This document shows, piece after piece, positions 24,843 through 32,814 of a stretch of DNA of 34,554 bases (the stretch's first letter is position 1; every line of letters begins with the position of its first letter). Source of the stretch: Candidatus Poribacteria bacterium (lineage in GTDB: Bacteria; Poribacteria; WGA-4E; WGA-3G); NCBI GenBank assembly GCA_022819945.1, contig JAJEGI010000012.1, positions 1 through 34,554 on the forward strand. The letters are read 5' to 3'. The translations under genes were made by a program, and so were the position numbers. Under the pieces are notes generated by a model that saw only the letters and a program-made list of their open reading frames with translations, ran no database searches and was not told the DNA's origin.

Positions 24843-25745
24843 TTAAAATACGTCTAATACTTCGGCAGTTTTTTCATCAATAATTGCAGTCACGAGGTTC
24901 CCTCGACTGTGATTAGTGAAACGGACGATCCACGCGAATCCTTGAAAAGATGGGTATGCGTGAACGCCGGTCTGATCTCCTAAAGCGGTTTTGACGCGCG
25001 CATCCGACTTTGCGATGTGTCGTATTACGTCTGCTTTTTGCAGAGCCGGAACCGCCTGAGTTTCGAGTGAACGCGCTATCTGTTTAGCCGCGTTCACCGC
25101 TTTGGGTAATCTCTTCGGGTGCTGCTGTGCGAGGTGCTGGAGTAGCAATGTGTGTTGACGGTATGCGTCTCGGTGTTTTTGATACCTCTTGAGACCATAG
25201 GCGATCGGAATTTTTTCATATTGTGTTGCGCACATTGCTGCCGCATCCGCTTCAAGTTGGAGTGCCTTTACGTAATCGCCCTTCTGCTCTGCTAATTCTC
25301 GCTGTTTCTTGAAAAATGTAGGATAGATGCCAAATTCGTAAAACCGATCCGGATAGCGTGGGAGCCATGTTGCGATAAATTTTGCTATGTTCTCACGCTC
25401 GGCATCGAGTATGGGGTCCGGGGTTTCTGATTTCTGCCAAGCAATTCTGGCATGCCTGCGGTGGTATTCATACTGCTTTTGAATCTCGCGTGCCTCTTTT
25501 TTCGCTCGTGCTGTCCACTGCTTGTATCCTTGCTGTGTATAGTAACCGTGGGCAATTTTGTTCATCGGAACGGAGATATGCATAAGACATTCTGCTGCGG
25601 CTTCGTGCCAGAGCGCGAGTTTCCCGAAGTCGCCAGAGTGCTCGTAGCGTTTGATAAAGACATCTGCAGTCGCTGTGCCTTCACGGATTGCTATACACGG
25701 CTGCGTAATTAGCAAGAAAACTGGAAAAAGGAATAAGGCACGCAT
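24843..25745 (-). CDS. Secreted protein of unknown function
   Basis: I do not recognise the family. It is a 300-aa protein with an N-terminal signal peptide (LFLFPVFLLITQPCIA). The middle (about 40-240) is helical and rich in Lys, Arg, Gln and Ala, with TPR-like spacing of small and aromatic residues (ALWHEAAAECLMH, KALQLEADAAAMCATQYEKI), so a helical-repeat fold is possible. The C-terminal 60 residues (FQGFAWIVRFTNHS, then VTAIIDEKTAEVLDVF) look like a PepSY-type or similar small beta domain. Two starts are possible: ATG 25745 (AAGGAG eleven bases upstream) or TTG 25748 (eight bases). It lies between the aldose epimerase and the binding-protein gene, 60 bases after the former. Confidence 0.8.
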   Translation of the reverse strand: MRALFLFPVFLLITQPCIAIREGTATADVFIKRYEHSGDFGKLALWHEAAAECLMHISVPMNKIAHGYYTQQGYKQWTARAKKEAREIQKQYEYHRRHARIAWQKSETPDPILDAERENIAKFIATWLPRYPDRFYEFGIYPTFFKKQRELAEQKGDYVKALQLEADAAAMCATQYEKIPIAYGLKRYQKHRDAYRQHTLLLQHLAQQHPKRLPKAVNAAKQIARSLETQAVPALQKADVIRHIAKSDARVKTALGDQTGVHAYPSFQGFAWIVRFTNHSRGNLVTAIIDEKTAEVLDVF

Positions 25746-25779
25746 CAAACAGTGTTCTCCTTAAGGTTGCGCGCTTTTA

Positions 25780-25810
25780 AGTAGACAGCACACGGCGTGT
25801 GCCGACTACT
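25780..25810. repeat. GC-rich palindrome, repeat family 3, copy 1
   Basis: AGTAGACAGCACAC and GTGTGCCGACTACT are near-perfect inverted arms around a two-base centre. It overlaps the stop codon of the aldose epimerase gene and could act as a terminator or mRNA-end hairpin. A second copy lies at 27623-27648 and a diverged one at about 24567-24602. Confidence 0.65.
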
Positions 25811-26801
25811 GTGACATAAAGCGAACGGTACCGGAAAACGTTTCATTGGGTGCGAGTACAATCACGCCTGCGGGGACCCCGCGTGCCTCAAGGTTAATTG
25901 CGTCTGTTGGACAGGTGTAAGGTTCAAAACAGATGGCATCTCTATCCGGCGGTGTATAGACAACCAGTTCTCTGAACTGTGCATCTGATTCCATTATCAT
26001 ACCGTATCCGGTATCCTGATTCTCAATGCGGCATCGACTCACGCCATCAACTAATTGAACGTCCGTAAAGACATGATCAAGTTTGAGTTTCGCGAAGGGT
26101 TGCCCACGCTGCAGGTCCAGTGTTCCGCTAACATCTTGTTGTTTTCCCGTTGGCACGAGGACTTCATCGAGTTCCCAATACTTGGCGGCAGGGACGGTAA
26201 TTATCGCTTGCGACGCATTTGCTTCGGTGCCGAGGTCTACACTAAAATAGGGATGGATCCCGAAGCCCATCGGCATATTCCGATCACCGGTATTTTTGAT
26301 GGAAGTTTCCATCGTTAACACAGCATCTTTAAGGATATAGGTAATCTCAATTTTAAAGGGAAATGGATACTGGCGAGCGACATCGGGAAAATCTTGAGAA
26401 TTAAGGGAGCATACCAGTGTCGCTTTATTTTCATCAGCGGTATGGCTTTCGACTTGATAGGGTTGATTCAACAGCAAACCGTGGATTGTGGTTGGAGATT
26501 CGGGCGGTTTGTCAAACTGATAGGTTTTTCCCTCAAATTGCCACGTGCCGTTCCGGATTCGGTTGGGGAATGGAAACAGAATCGGATTGCCGTAAGCGGT
26601 TGGTCGTTCCTCCAATGTAGCAAGGTCCGGCGGTGCGTCTATTAAATTCAACCAAGTGTCGCCGTCTGCTACCTTGAAGGCGTAGCAGTTATTGCCGAGT
26701 GCGGGTACGATTTCAGCAACTGCTTTCTCATCTTGTTGGATGTAATAAACTTGAAAACCGTCAATCGTTTTTACCGCTACCGAATACTTTGTACGTGCCA
26801 T
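25806..26801 (-). CDS. Aldose 1-epimerase family protein
   Basis: A protein of 331 aa from ATG 26801. The family interconverts alpha and beta anomers of sugars such as galactose or glucose-6-phosphate. Visible: NPILFPFPNRIRNGTWQFEGKTYQF with the conserved substrate-binding Asn-Arg, PTTIHGLL with a catalytic-type His, MPMGFGIHPYFSVD with the second His, and a C-terminal FEPYTCPTDAINL with the catalytic-type Glu. AGGGGAG stands three bases before ATG 26801 (slightly tight). The frame stays open to ATG 26942 and would add 47 residues with a membrane-like segment (MLYIGIYCVLFLLFSTK), six bases after the preceding stop, so a membrane-anchored form cannot be excluded. It probably shares a transcript with the ThuA-like gene. 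Confidence 0.88.
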   Translation of the reverse strand: MARTKYSVAVKTIDGFQVYYIQQDEKAVAEIVPALGNNCYAFKVADGDTWLNLIDAPPDLATLEERPTAYGNPILFPFPNRIRNGTWQFEGKTYQFDKPPESPTTIHGLLLNQPYQVESHTADENKATLVCSLNSQDFPDVARQYPFPFKIEITYILKDAVLTMETSIKNTGDRNMPMGFGIHPYFSVDLGTEANASQAIITVPAAKYWELDEVLVPTGKQQDVSGTLDLQRGQPFAKLKLDHVFTDVQLVDGVSRCRIENQDTGYGMIMESDAQFRELVVYTPPDRDAICFEPYTCPTDAINLEARGVPAGVIVLAPNETFSGTVRFMSQ

Positions 26802-26948
26802 AATCTCCCCTTTATTAGCATTTACGAGCATCTTTGTTGAAAAAAGTAGGAAAAGAACACAATAGATTCCGATGTAGAGCATACGGATCCAAGCCGTTCT
26901 GGATGGACAATGCCCAAAAATGTAATGTTCCATTATCCGCATACTCTC

Positions 26949-27563
26949 TTACACTTTCGCGCACCAGTGAATGCCGCGTTGTAGTACTTCTCGGAAGTTT
27001 GGATTAGAAAAGGTTACATCGTCGTGCCCACTCTGAAAGCAGAAAATGCGAGATTTTCCGTATTCACGCGCCCAACCGAGGACATCCATGCTATTCGGGT
27101 GATCAACCGTCAAAAGAATTGAACTATCATCGCCAGCAGATTTCATTGTATACGTCTCATCACCCATTTCCCACTCGGTGAGTCCTTCGGTAATCGGATG
27201 GTCGGCATCAGTGATTTGTACTTGGAGTGTTTGACGAGGATAGTATCCAAACGCGCCGCGATCGTCAACCCCACACATCTCGGAATAGGCATCCCATTCC
27301 GGAAACGCTAAGATGGCGTGATGTAAAATGACCATACCCTGTCCGCGTTCTGTTAAACCGAGAATACTTTGCGCTTGGGCATCTGTTGGATAGGGACGGT
27401 GAAAGTTGTAAAACACGACGGTATCGTAGTCCTTCTGGTCTGGATCTTCTACAAAAACGTCCAGATCTGCCCGGACGAATTGGATACCTTCCATACTTTC
27501 AAATACTGCATCGAATTGTTTTTCTTGAAATCCGTGTTCGCCGGTTACGACTGCAATGCGCAT
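26949..27563 (-). CDS. ThuA-like domain protein
   Basis: A protein of 204 aa with the class I glutamine-amidotransferase-like fold of the ThuA family, linked to trehalose and other sugar use in rhizobia. Typical segments are VVTGEHGFQEKQFDAVFE at the N-terminus, VVFYNFHRPY, GQGMVILHHAILAFPEWDAY, HPITEGLTEWEMGDETYTM and RIFCFQSGHDD...FREVLQRGIHWC. There is no signal peptide, so it is cytoplasmic. The catalytic role of ThuA proteins is not established, and the glutaminase Cys nucleophile is absent here. GGAGAG lies seven bases before ATG 27563. The neighbour aldose epimerase supports a role in sugar metabolism. Confidence 0.9.
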   Translation of the reverse strand: MRIAVVTGEHGFQEKQFDAVFESMEGIQFVRADLDVFVEDPDQKDYDTVVFYNFHRPYPTDAQAQSILGLTERGQGMVILHHAILAFPEWDAYSEMCGVDDRGAFGYYPRQTLQVQITDADHPITEGLTEWEMGDETYTMKSAGDDSSILLTVDHPNSMDVLGWAREYGKSRIFCFQSGHDDVTFSNPNFREVLQRGIHWCAKV

Positions 27564-27622
27564 AATTTTTCTCTCCTGGAGTTTTAACTTATTACTATAA
27601 ACATACCGCCCTTACAGGGCTA

Positions 27623-27648
27623 ACGGCACACGGCGCGTGCCTACTACT
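27623..27648. repeat. GC-rich palindrome, repeat family 3, copy 2
   Basis: Contains GGCACACGGCGCGTGCC followed by TACTACT, matching 25780-25810 (GCACACGGCGTGTGCC, GACTACT). It lies just after the stop codon of the first serine hydrolase gene, between it and the ThuA-like gene. Confidence 0.6.
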
Positions 27649-27656
27649 TTGCAGAT

Positions 27657-28835
27657 TTAATCGGTAATTGCCTGATAGGTTAGCACTCGGAATTGGGCGT
27701 GGAATGGGGAGTCACCGATTAATTGTGTCATCAAAATGCCGATGAGGTCCTCCACAGGGTCAATCCAAAACGTCGTACTTGCGAGGCCGCCCCAACTGTA
27801 GGTGCCTTCAGAACCAAGGCTATTGGTATCGGCGACGTTGGTGACAACGGCAAATCCAAGCCCGAAACCGCATCCTGTTCTTTCAAGCGGTTGCCAGTCG
27901 TCAGAGATATGATTCATTCTAATGAGTTCAACGGTTTTGGTTCCGAGCAGGCGTACGCCATCAAGTTCACCATCGTTGAGTAACATCTGGCAGAAACGGA
28001 GGTAATCCGCGGCGGTCGATAGCAGCCCTGCGCCACCAGAATGGAAGAAACTCAGCGGTCCGCTCGAAACTGGCGCGTTCTCAAGTACCTGAATACCACC
28101 ATCTTCTGTGGGTTCATATAACGTTGCATATCTATCAGCCTTTTCGTCTGGCACCGAGAAAGCGGTATCCTGCATACCTAATGGATTTAAAATTCGGGTT
28201 TTCAAGAATTCCTCAAACGGCATACCAGACACGACTTCTACAAGATAACCGAGTACATCGGTAGACATCCCGTAGTTCCACGCATCACCCGGATGATGAA
28301 GAAGCGGGATATTTCCGAGTTCTTGTGCCATGTGTGCAAGATCGCCGCCGTAGAAATCCGCTGCTCTATACCGTTCATTAATCGGATGCTCCCAGTCTCC
28401 ACCGTAGATAAGTCCAGAGGTATGTGTGAGCAGATGCTTTATTGTCATCTCTCGCTCTGCATCAACAATAGCCTCGCCGCCTTCAGTGTAAACCTGCATG
28501 TCCTTGAAAGCGGGAATCAATTCAGAGACGGGTGTACCGAGCTGGAAATGTCCTTCCTCGTAGAGCATCATGACCGCGATGCTGGTAATCGGCTTCGTCA
28601 TCGAGTAGATGCGGAAGATGGTATCAAATTCTACCGGTTTTGCAGTGGCAACGTCTTGCATGCCATATTTTTCAAAATGGACGAGTCTGCCTTCACGTGC
28701 GATCATCGTCAATACACACGGAATTTTCCCGTAGTCAACCCAGCGTTGCATGACCGGAGCGATGCGTTCCAATCGCGAGGTGGACATGCCGACATCTTCA
28801 GGCACCGCGCGAGGCAGTCCATCATATATTGCCAT
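27657..28835 (-). CDS. Serine hydrolase, beta-lactamase class C/EstB family, paralog 1 (cytoplasmic)
   Basis: A 392-aa PF00144-type serine hydrolase. The nucleophile motif SMTK (Ser78, Lys81) lies after the FRIY strand, the Tyr motif YGMS (Tyr188) replaces the class C Tyr-x-Asn, and Trp348-Gly-Gly takes the place of KTG. This combination is that of family VIII carboxylesterases such as EstB rather than true AmpC enzymes, so ester or amide hydrolysis is more likely than antibiotic resistance. There is no signal peptide: the mature-like region starts at once (IYDGLPRAVPEDVG). An AGGAG site precedes ATG 28835. It is the last gene of a five-gene tandem array and is closest to paralog 2. Confidence 0.93.
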   Translation of the reverse strand: MAIYDGLPRAVPEDVGMSTSRLERIAPVMQRWVDYGKIPCVLTMIAREGRLVHFEKYGMQDVATAKPVEFDTIFRIYSMTKPITSIAVMMLYEEGHFQLGTPVSELIPAFKDMQVYTEGGEAIVDAEREMTIKHLLTHTSGLIYGGDWEHPINERYRAADFYGGDLAHMAQELGNIPLLHHPGDAWNYGMSTDVLGYLVEVVSGMPFEEFLKTRILNPLGMQDTAFSVPDEKADRYATLYEPTEDGGIQVLENAPVSSGPLSFFHSGGAGLLSTAADYLRFCQMLLNDGELDGVRLLGTKTVELIRMNHISDDWQPLERTGCGFGLGFAVVTNVADTNSLGSEGTYSWGGLASTTFWIDPVEDLIGILMTQLIGDSPFHAQFRVLTYQAITD

Positions 28836-28880
28836 AAAAATTCTCCTTTGTTGGAAGAATGGTTATCGGTTTGCGTCAAC

Positions 28881-30107
28881 TTAATTCGTGATAGCTTGAT
28901 AGGTGAGAACCTTGAATTGGTTCAAGAACTCCCAGAACGAAAACACAGACGGATCCACATCAAGGACGAACAACTGCGTCATCAGAATACCGATTAAGTC
29001 CGCCACAGGATCAATCCAAAACCAGGTACATGCGGCACCGCCCCACTCGTAAGTGCCTAAAGAGCCGAGTGTTGGGGTATCAGTGCCATCTGTGACAACC
29101 TGGAACCCAAGTCCGAAACCATATCCTGGCTCGAAGAAAGAATGGATTTTGCAGTCATTAGAGAGATGATCCGTCCTGACGCATTCAACGGTTTTTCGTC
29201 CGAGCAGGCGTACGCCGTCAAGCTCGCCATCGTTGAGCAACATCTGACAGAAGCGGAGATAATCCGCAGCCGTTGATTGTAGTCCAATACCATTGTGGTT
29301 GAAACTCAAGGGTCCGTTTGCACCAAATACTTCTTGAACCCCCTGAATCCCGCCATCTTCCGTGGGTTCATATAATGTTGCATAGCGATCCGCATTTTCC
29401 TCTGGCACGGAGAAATCGGTGTCGCGCATACCTGACGGGTTAAATATTCGCGTCTTCAAAAATTCGGCAAGTGGCATACCGGATACCGCTTCGATAAGGC
29501 AGCAGATCACTTCAGATGACATCCCGTAGTACCATCTGGTACCGGGTTGAAAAAAAAGCGGTATCTTTCCGAGCAGTTCCATCTCTTTCGCGAGGTCTAC
29601 CTTTTTCGCGGGGGCGTAGATGTTCGAGAAGAGATCCTCATATCGCTGCGCAATTGGATGGTCACTTTCAAGGCCATAGGTGAACCCAGCGGTATGCGTG
29701 AGCAGATGTTTTATTGTTATTTCGCGTTCCGCAGCAACAGTCGCTTCGCCGTTTTCCGTGTAGACTTGCATATCCTTGAAAGCGGGAATCAGTTCGGAGA
29801 CGGGTGTACTGAGTTGAAAATGCCCTTCTTCGTAGAGCATCATGACCGCGATGCTCGTAATCGGCTTTGTCATTGAATAGAGGCGGAAGATGGTGTCGAA
29901 TTGTATCGGCTTGGCGGCGGCGATATCCTGCATACCAAATTTTTCAAAATGGACGAGTTTACCACGCCGCGCGATCATCGTCAGTGCACAAGGGATTTTT
30001 CCGGCATCAACATAGCCTTGCATGACCGGTGCTATGCGCGCTAACCGCGAGGTTGATATGCCAACATTTTCAGGCACAGCCCGCGGTAATCCTCCATATA
30101 TTTCCAT
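28881..30107 (-). CDS. Serine hydrolase, beta-lactamase class C/EstB family, paralog 2 (cytoplasmic)
   Basis: A protein of 408 aa from ATG 30107 (GGAG six bases upstream; the TTG just before is unlikely). SMTK is at Ser78-Lys81 as in paralog 1, then YYGMSSE and a WGGAACTWFWIDP segment. The N-terminus (IYGGLPRAVPENVG) again lacks an export signal. Differences from paralog 1 are longer loops (YEDLFSNIYAPAKKVDLAKEM and a C-terminal LDVDPSVFSFWEFLNQ) and a Cys-rich stretch (EVICCLIEAV). The two are similar over the whole length, so they come from a duplication later than the split from paralogs 3-5. The gap to paralog 1 is 45 bases. Confidence 0.93.
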   Translation of the reverse strand: MEIYGGLPRAVPENVGISTSRLARIAPVMQGYVDAGKIPCALTMIARRGKLVHFEKFGMQDIAAAKPIQFDTIFRLYSMTKPITSIAVMMLYEEGHFQLSTPVSELIPAFKDMQVYTENGEATVAAEREITIKHLLTHTAGFTYGLESDHPIAQRYEDLFSNIYAPAKKVDLAKEMELLGKIPLFFQPGTRWYYGMSSEVICCLIEAVSGMPLAEFLKTRIFNPSGMRDTDFSVPEENADRYATLYEPTEDGGIQGVQEVFGANGPLSFNHNGIGLQSTAADYLRFCQMLLNDGELDGVRLLGRKTVECVRTDHLSNDCKIHSFFEPGYGFGLGFQVVTDGTDTPTLGSLGTYEWGGAACTWFWIDPVADLIGILMTQLFVLDVDPSVFSFWEFLNQFKVLTYQAITN

Positions 30108-30121
30108 CAAAATCTCCTATG

Positions 30122-30252
30122 AGATAGTTGTCAGGGGAATAGTTGTTAGTTAACAGTTATAAGTGACTGTGTTGTGGTATTCAGGGCTGCTGTGGATACC
30201 ACAATACAACCGCCTACCACAAGAGATTAACTTACAACTTATAATTTATAAC
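30122..30252. repeat. Heptamer inverted repeat with inner hairpin between paralogs 2 and 3
   Basis: The outer arms are TAGTTGTTAGTTAACAGTTA-type sequence at 30139-30163 and TTAACTTACAACTTATAA-type sequence at 30228-30252. The inner TTGTGGTAT (30172-30180) and ATACCACAA (30196-30204) form a perfect 9-bp stem. It separates the cytoplasmic from the exported paralogs. Confidence 0.65.
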
Positions 30253-30254
30253 CA

Positions 30255-31529
30255 TTACTCAGTCAGTGCCTGATAGGTTAAGACTTTAAATTGCTGTTGA
30301 AATGGGTAACGGTTATTGAGAAGTTGCGTCATAAGCAAGCCGATTAATTCCTCCTGCGGATCAATCCAGAAAGTAGTAGCAGCGGCACCACCCCAACTGA
30401 AACTCCCAATAGACTGCAAGATGTTCGGCGGATTTCTATCCGTAACAATTGCAAAACCGAGTCCAAACCGATTGTTGTGATGCGGATAGCGCATCAATTC
30501 CACGGTCTTTTTACCCAATATACGGACCCCGTCAAGTTCGCCGCCGTTGAGTAGCATCTGAGAAAAACGTATGTAGTCTGCGGCGGTTGAGACGAGGCCG
30601 CCGCCCCCTGATGGAAAAAAAGTGTATTCATCAACTTCGAGTGCTGGTCGTCGTGTCCGCTCAAGTCCATTCTCTTTAGTAGGTCTATAGAGTGCTGCGA
30701 ACCTGTCTACCTTCTCCGATGGCACCGAAAACGCTGTGTCTACCATACCGAGGGGGCCGAAGATTCGCGTTTGGAGGAATTCTTCAAACGGCATCCCCGA
30801 AACGACTTCCACAAAGTAGCCGAGCACATCGGTAGAGACACTATATGTCCATCTTTCGCCCGGTTCGTGGACGAGGGGAATCTTACCGAGTTTTTCCACC
30901 ATATCCACCAAGGTTGAGCCGGGTTCACGGATTTTTGCTTCTTTATAGAGTGCATCGACCGGTTTATTGCCCCAACCGTAAGTTAACCCAGCAGTGTGCA
31001 TGAGGAGATGTTTGATTGTTATCTCCCTCTTTGCGTCCAAGATTTCCGTCTGATCGTTGTTGTAGACCTTCATGTTTTTAAATTCGGGGATAAACTTAGA
31101 GACGGGTGTACCGAGTTGAAAATGCCCTTCCTCGTAAAGCATCATCACCGCGACACTGGTAATCGGTTTTGACATGGAGTAGATACGGAATATTGTATCG
31201 GGTTCAACCGGCTTGCTATTTTCAACATCTCGCATACCGATGGTTTCAAAATGGACGATTTTCCCGCGTCGTGCCACGACTGTTAGGAATCCTGAGACTT
31301 GTCCTGAATTGTAGTAACCTTGCAGGAGAGAGCGGATGCGCTTCAGGCGTTTGGTAGAAACACCGACATCTTCTGGTATTGCTGTGGGGAGTCCTTGTGT
31401 CGAGGCGACATCAACATTTTTCAGCGTTGCTGTCTGAATATCTTGTTCGGGGGCAAGGTTAGCTGTTCCGCACGCGAGTATAGTGATACAGAAAAGTAGT
31501 AAACATGTAAATGTCAATAATTTTTTCAC
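30255..31529 (-). CDS. Serine hydrolase, beta-lactamase class C/EstB family, paralog 3 (lipoprotein)
   Basis: A protein of 424 aa. The N-terminus is a lipoprotein signal with lipobox ILAC-G (Cys20), so it is expected to be membrane-anchored outside the cytoplasm. Family motifs are SMSK (nucleophile Ser and Lys), YSVSTDVLGYFVE, and SWGGAAATTFWIDP. The start codon is GTG 31529 with GGGGA five bases upstream; an ATG a few bases earlier is out of frame and meets a stop at once. Very similar to paralog 4 throughout (shared MRDVENSKP, GGELDGVRILGKKTVEL). A linker of about 30 residues between Cys20 and the hydrolase domain is present only in this paralog. Confidence 0.93.
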   Translation of the reverse strand: MKKLLTFTCLLLFCITILACGTANLAPEQDIQTATLKNVDVASTQGLPTAIPEDVGVSTKRLKRIRSLLQGYYNSGQVSGFLTVVARRGKIVHFETIGMRDVENSKPVEPDTIFRIYSMSKPITSVAVMMLYEEGHFQLGTPVSKFIPEFKNMKVYNNDQTEILDAKREITIKHLLMHTAGLTYGWGNKPVDALYKEAKIREPGSTLVDMVEKLGKIPLVHEPGERWTYSVSTDVLGYFVEVVSGMPFEEFLQTRIFGPLGMVDTAFSVPSEKVDRFAALYRPTKENGLERTRRPALEVDEYTFFPSGGGGLVSTAADYIRFSQMLLNGGELDGVRILGKKTVELMRYPHHNNRFGLGFAIVTDRNPPNILQSIGSFSWGGAAATTFWIDPQEELIGLLMTQLLNNRYPFQQQFKVLTYQALTE

Positions 31530-31562
31530 TTCATTCCCCTTTTTTATTCTGGTAACTTCCCT

Positions 31563-32765
31563 TTATTCGGTAAGTGCCTGATAAGCCAAGACTTGAAATT
31601 GCTGATGGAACGGGTAGCGGTTCCCGAAAAGTTGTGTCATGACCAAGCCGACCAATTCCTCTTGCGGGTCAATCCAGAAGGCAGTAGCGGCGGCACCCGC
31701 CCAGCTGAAATTCCCGACGGACTCCAAAATATTTGGCGGATTTTTCTGCGTAACAATAGAAAAACCGAGTCCAAACCAATTGTCGTGATGCGGGTAGCGT
31801 ATGAGTTCCACCGTCTTTTTTCCTAATATACGGACCCCGTCGAGTTCACCACCGTTGAGTAGCATCTGAGAAAATCGCATGTAATCTGCAGCCGTTGAGA
31901 GAAGTCCACCACCGCCGGAGGGGAAAAAAGTAAATTCATCGATTGCGAGTGCCGGATTGTCAACACGTATGAGTCCATTCTGCTCAGTAGGTCCATACGC
32001 TGCCGCTAACCTGTCGCGTTTCTCCGGTGGCACTGAAAATCCGGTATCTACCATGCCGAGGGGCCCAAAAAGGCGTGCCTGAAGGAATTCCTCGAACGAC
32101 ATTCCAGAAATCACCTCTATAAGGTAGCCGAGGACATCAGTAGAGACCCCGTAAGTCCATTTTTCACCGGGTTCATGCGCGAGTGGGATTTCGCCGAGTT
32201 TTTTGACCATATCAGCGAGTGTTGAGCCGGGTTCAAAAATCTTTGCCTTTCTATAGAGTTCATCAATCGGTTTATTGCCGCCGCCGTAAGTTAACCCAGC
32301 CGTATGCGTGAGGAGATGCTTGACGGTTATTTTCTTCTTCGCATCCACTACCTCGGTCTGATCCTCATTGTAGACTTTCATGTTTTCAAACTCAGGAATA
32401 AACTTGGAAACAGGCGTGCCGAGTTGAAAATGTCCCTCCTCATAGAGTATCATCACAGCAATGCTGGTAATCGGTTTCGACATGGAATAGATACGGAATA
32501 TTGTATCGGGTTCAAGAGGTTTACTATTTTCAACATCTCGCATACCGATGGTTTCAAAATGCACAATCTTCCCACGTCGTGCGACTGCTGTCAGGAGTCC
32601 GGGTAGGTTTCCGTTATCAATGTACCCTTGCATGACGGGTCGGATACGCTTAAGACGTTCGGTGGAAACACCGACCTTTTCCGGTACGGTCACCGGGAGT
32701 TCCTGCCCGAATGCGAATGTCGTCATAAAAAAAAGTAGTAAACATACGAAAATTATTTTTTTCAA
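31563..32765 (-). CDS. Serine hydrolase, beta-lactamase class C/EstB family, paralog 4 (secreted)
   Basis: A protein of 400 aa with a Sec signal (IIFVCLLLFFMTTFAFG, cut before QELPV). Motifs are SMSK, YGVSTDVLGYLIE and SWAGAAATAFWIDP; the Trp-Gly-Gly of the other paralogs is Trp-Ala-Gly here. The start codon is TTG 32765 with GGGGG six bases upstream; this start region matches that of paralog 3 base for base in outline, supporting both non-ATG starts. The spacing to paralog 3 is only 33 bases, so the two are probably co-transcribed. Closest relative in the array is paralog 3. Confidence 0.93.
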   Translation of the reverse strand: MKKIIFVCLLLFFMTTFAFGQELPVTVPEKVGVSTERLKRIRPVMQGYIDNGNLPGLLTAVARRGKIVHFETIGMRDVENSKPLEPDTIFRIYSMSKPITSIAVMILYEEGHFQLGTPVSKFIPEFENMKVYNEDQTEVVDAKKKITVKHLLTHTAGLTYGGGNKPIDELYRKAKIFEPGSTLADMVKKLGEIPLAHEPGEKWTYGVSTDVLGYLIEVISGMSFEEFLQARLFGPLGMVDTGFSVPPEKRDRLAAAYGPTEQNGLIRVDNPALAIDEFTFFPSGGGGLLSTAADYMRFSQMLLNGGELDGVRILGKKTVELIRYPHHDNWFGLGFSIVTQKNPPNILESVGNFSWAGAAATAFWIDPQEELVGLVMTQLFGNRYPFHQQFQVLAYQALTE

Positions 32766-32814
32766 TCCATTCCCCCTTTTTACAATTGGCGATACACTAC
32801 TGATATGGCAATCT

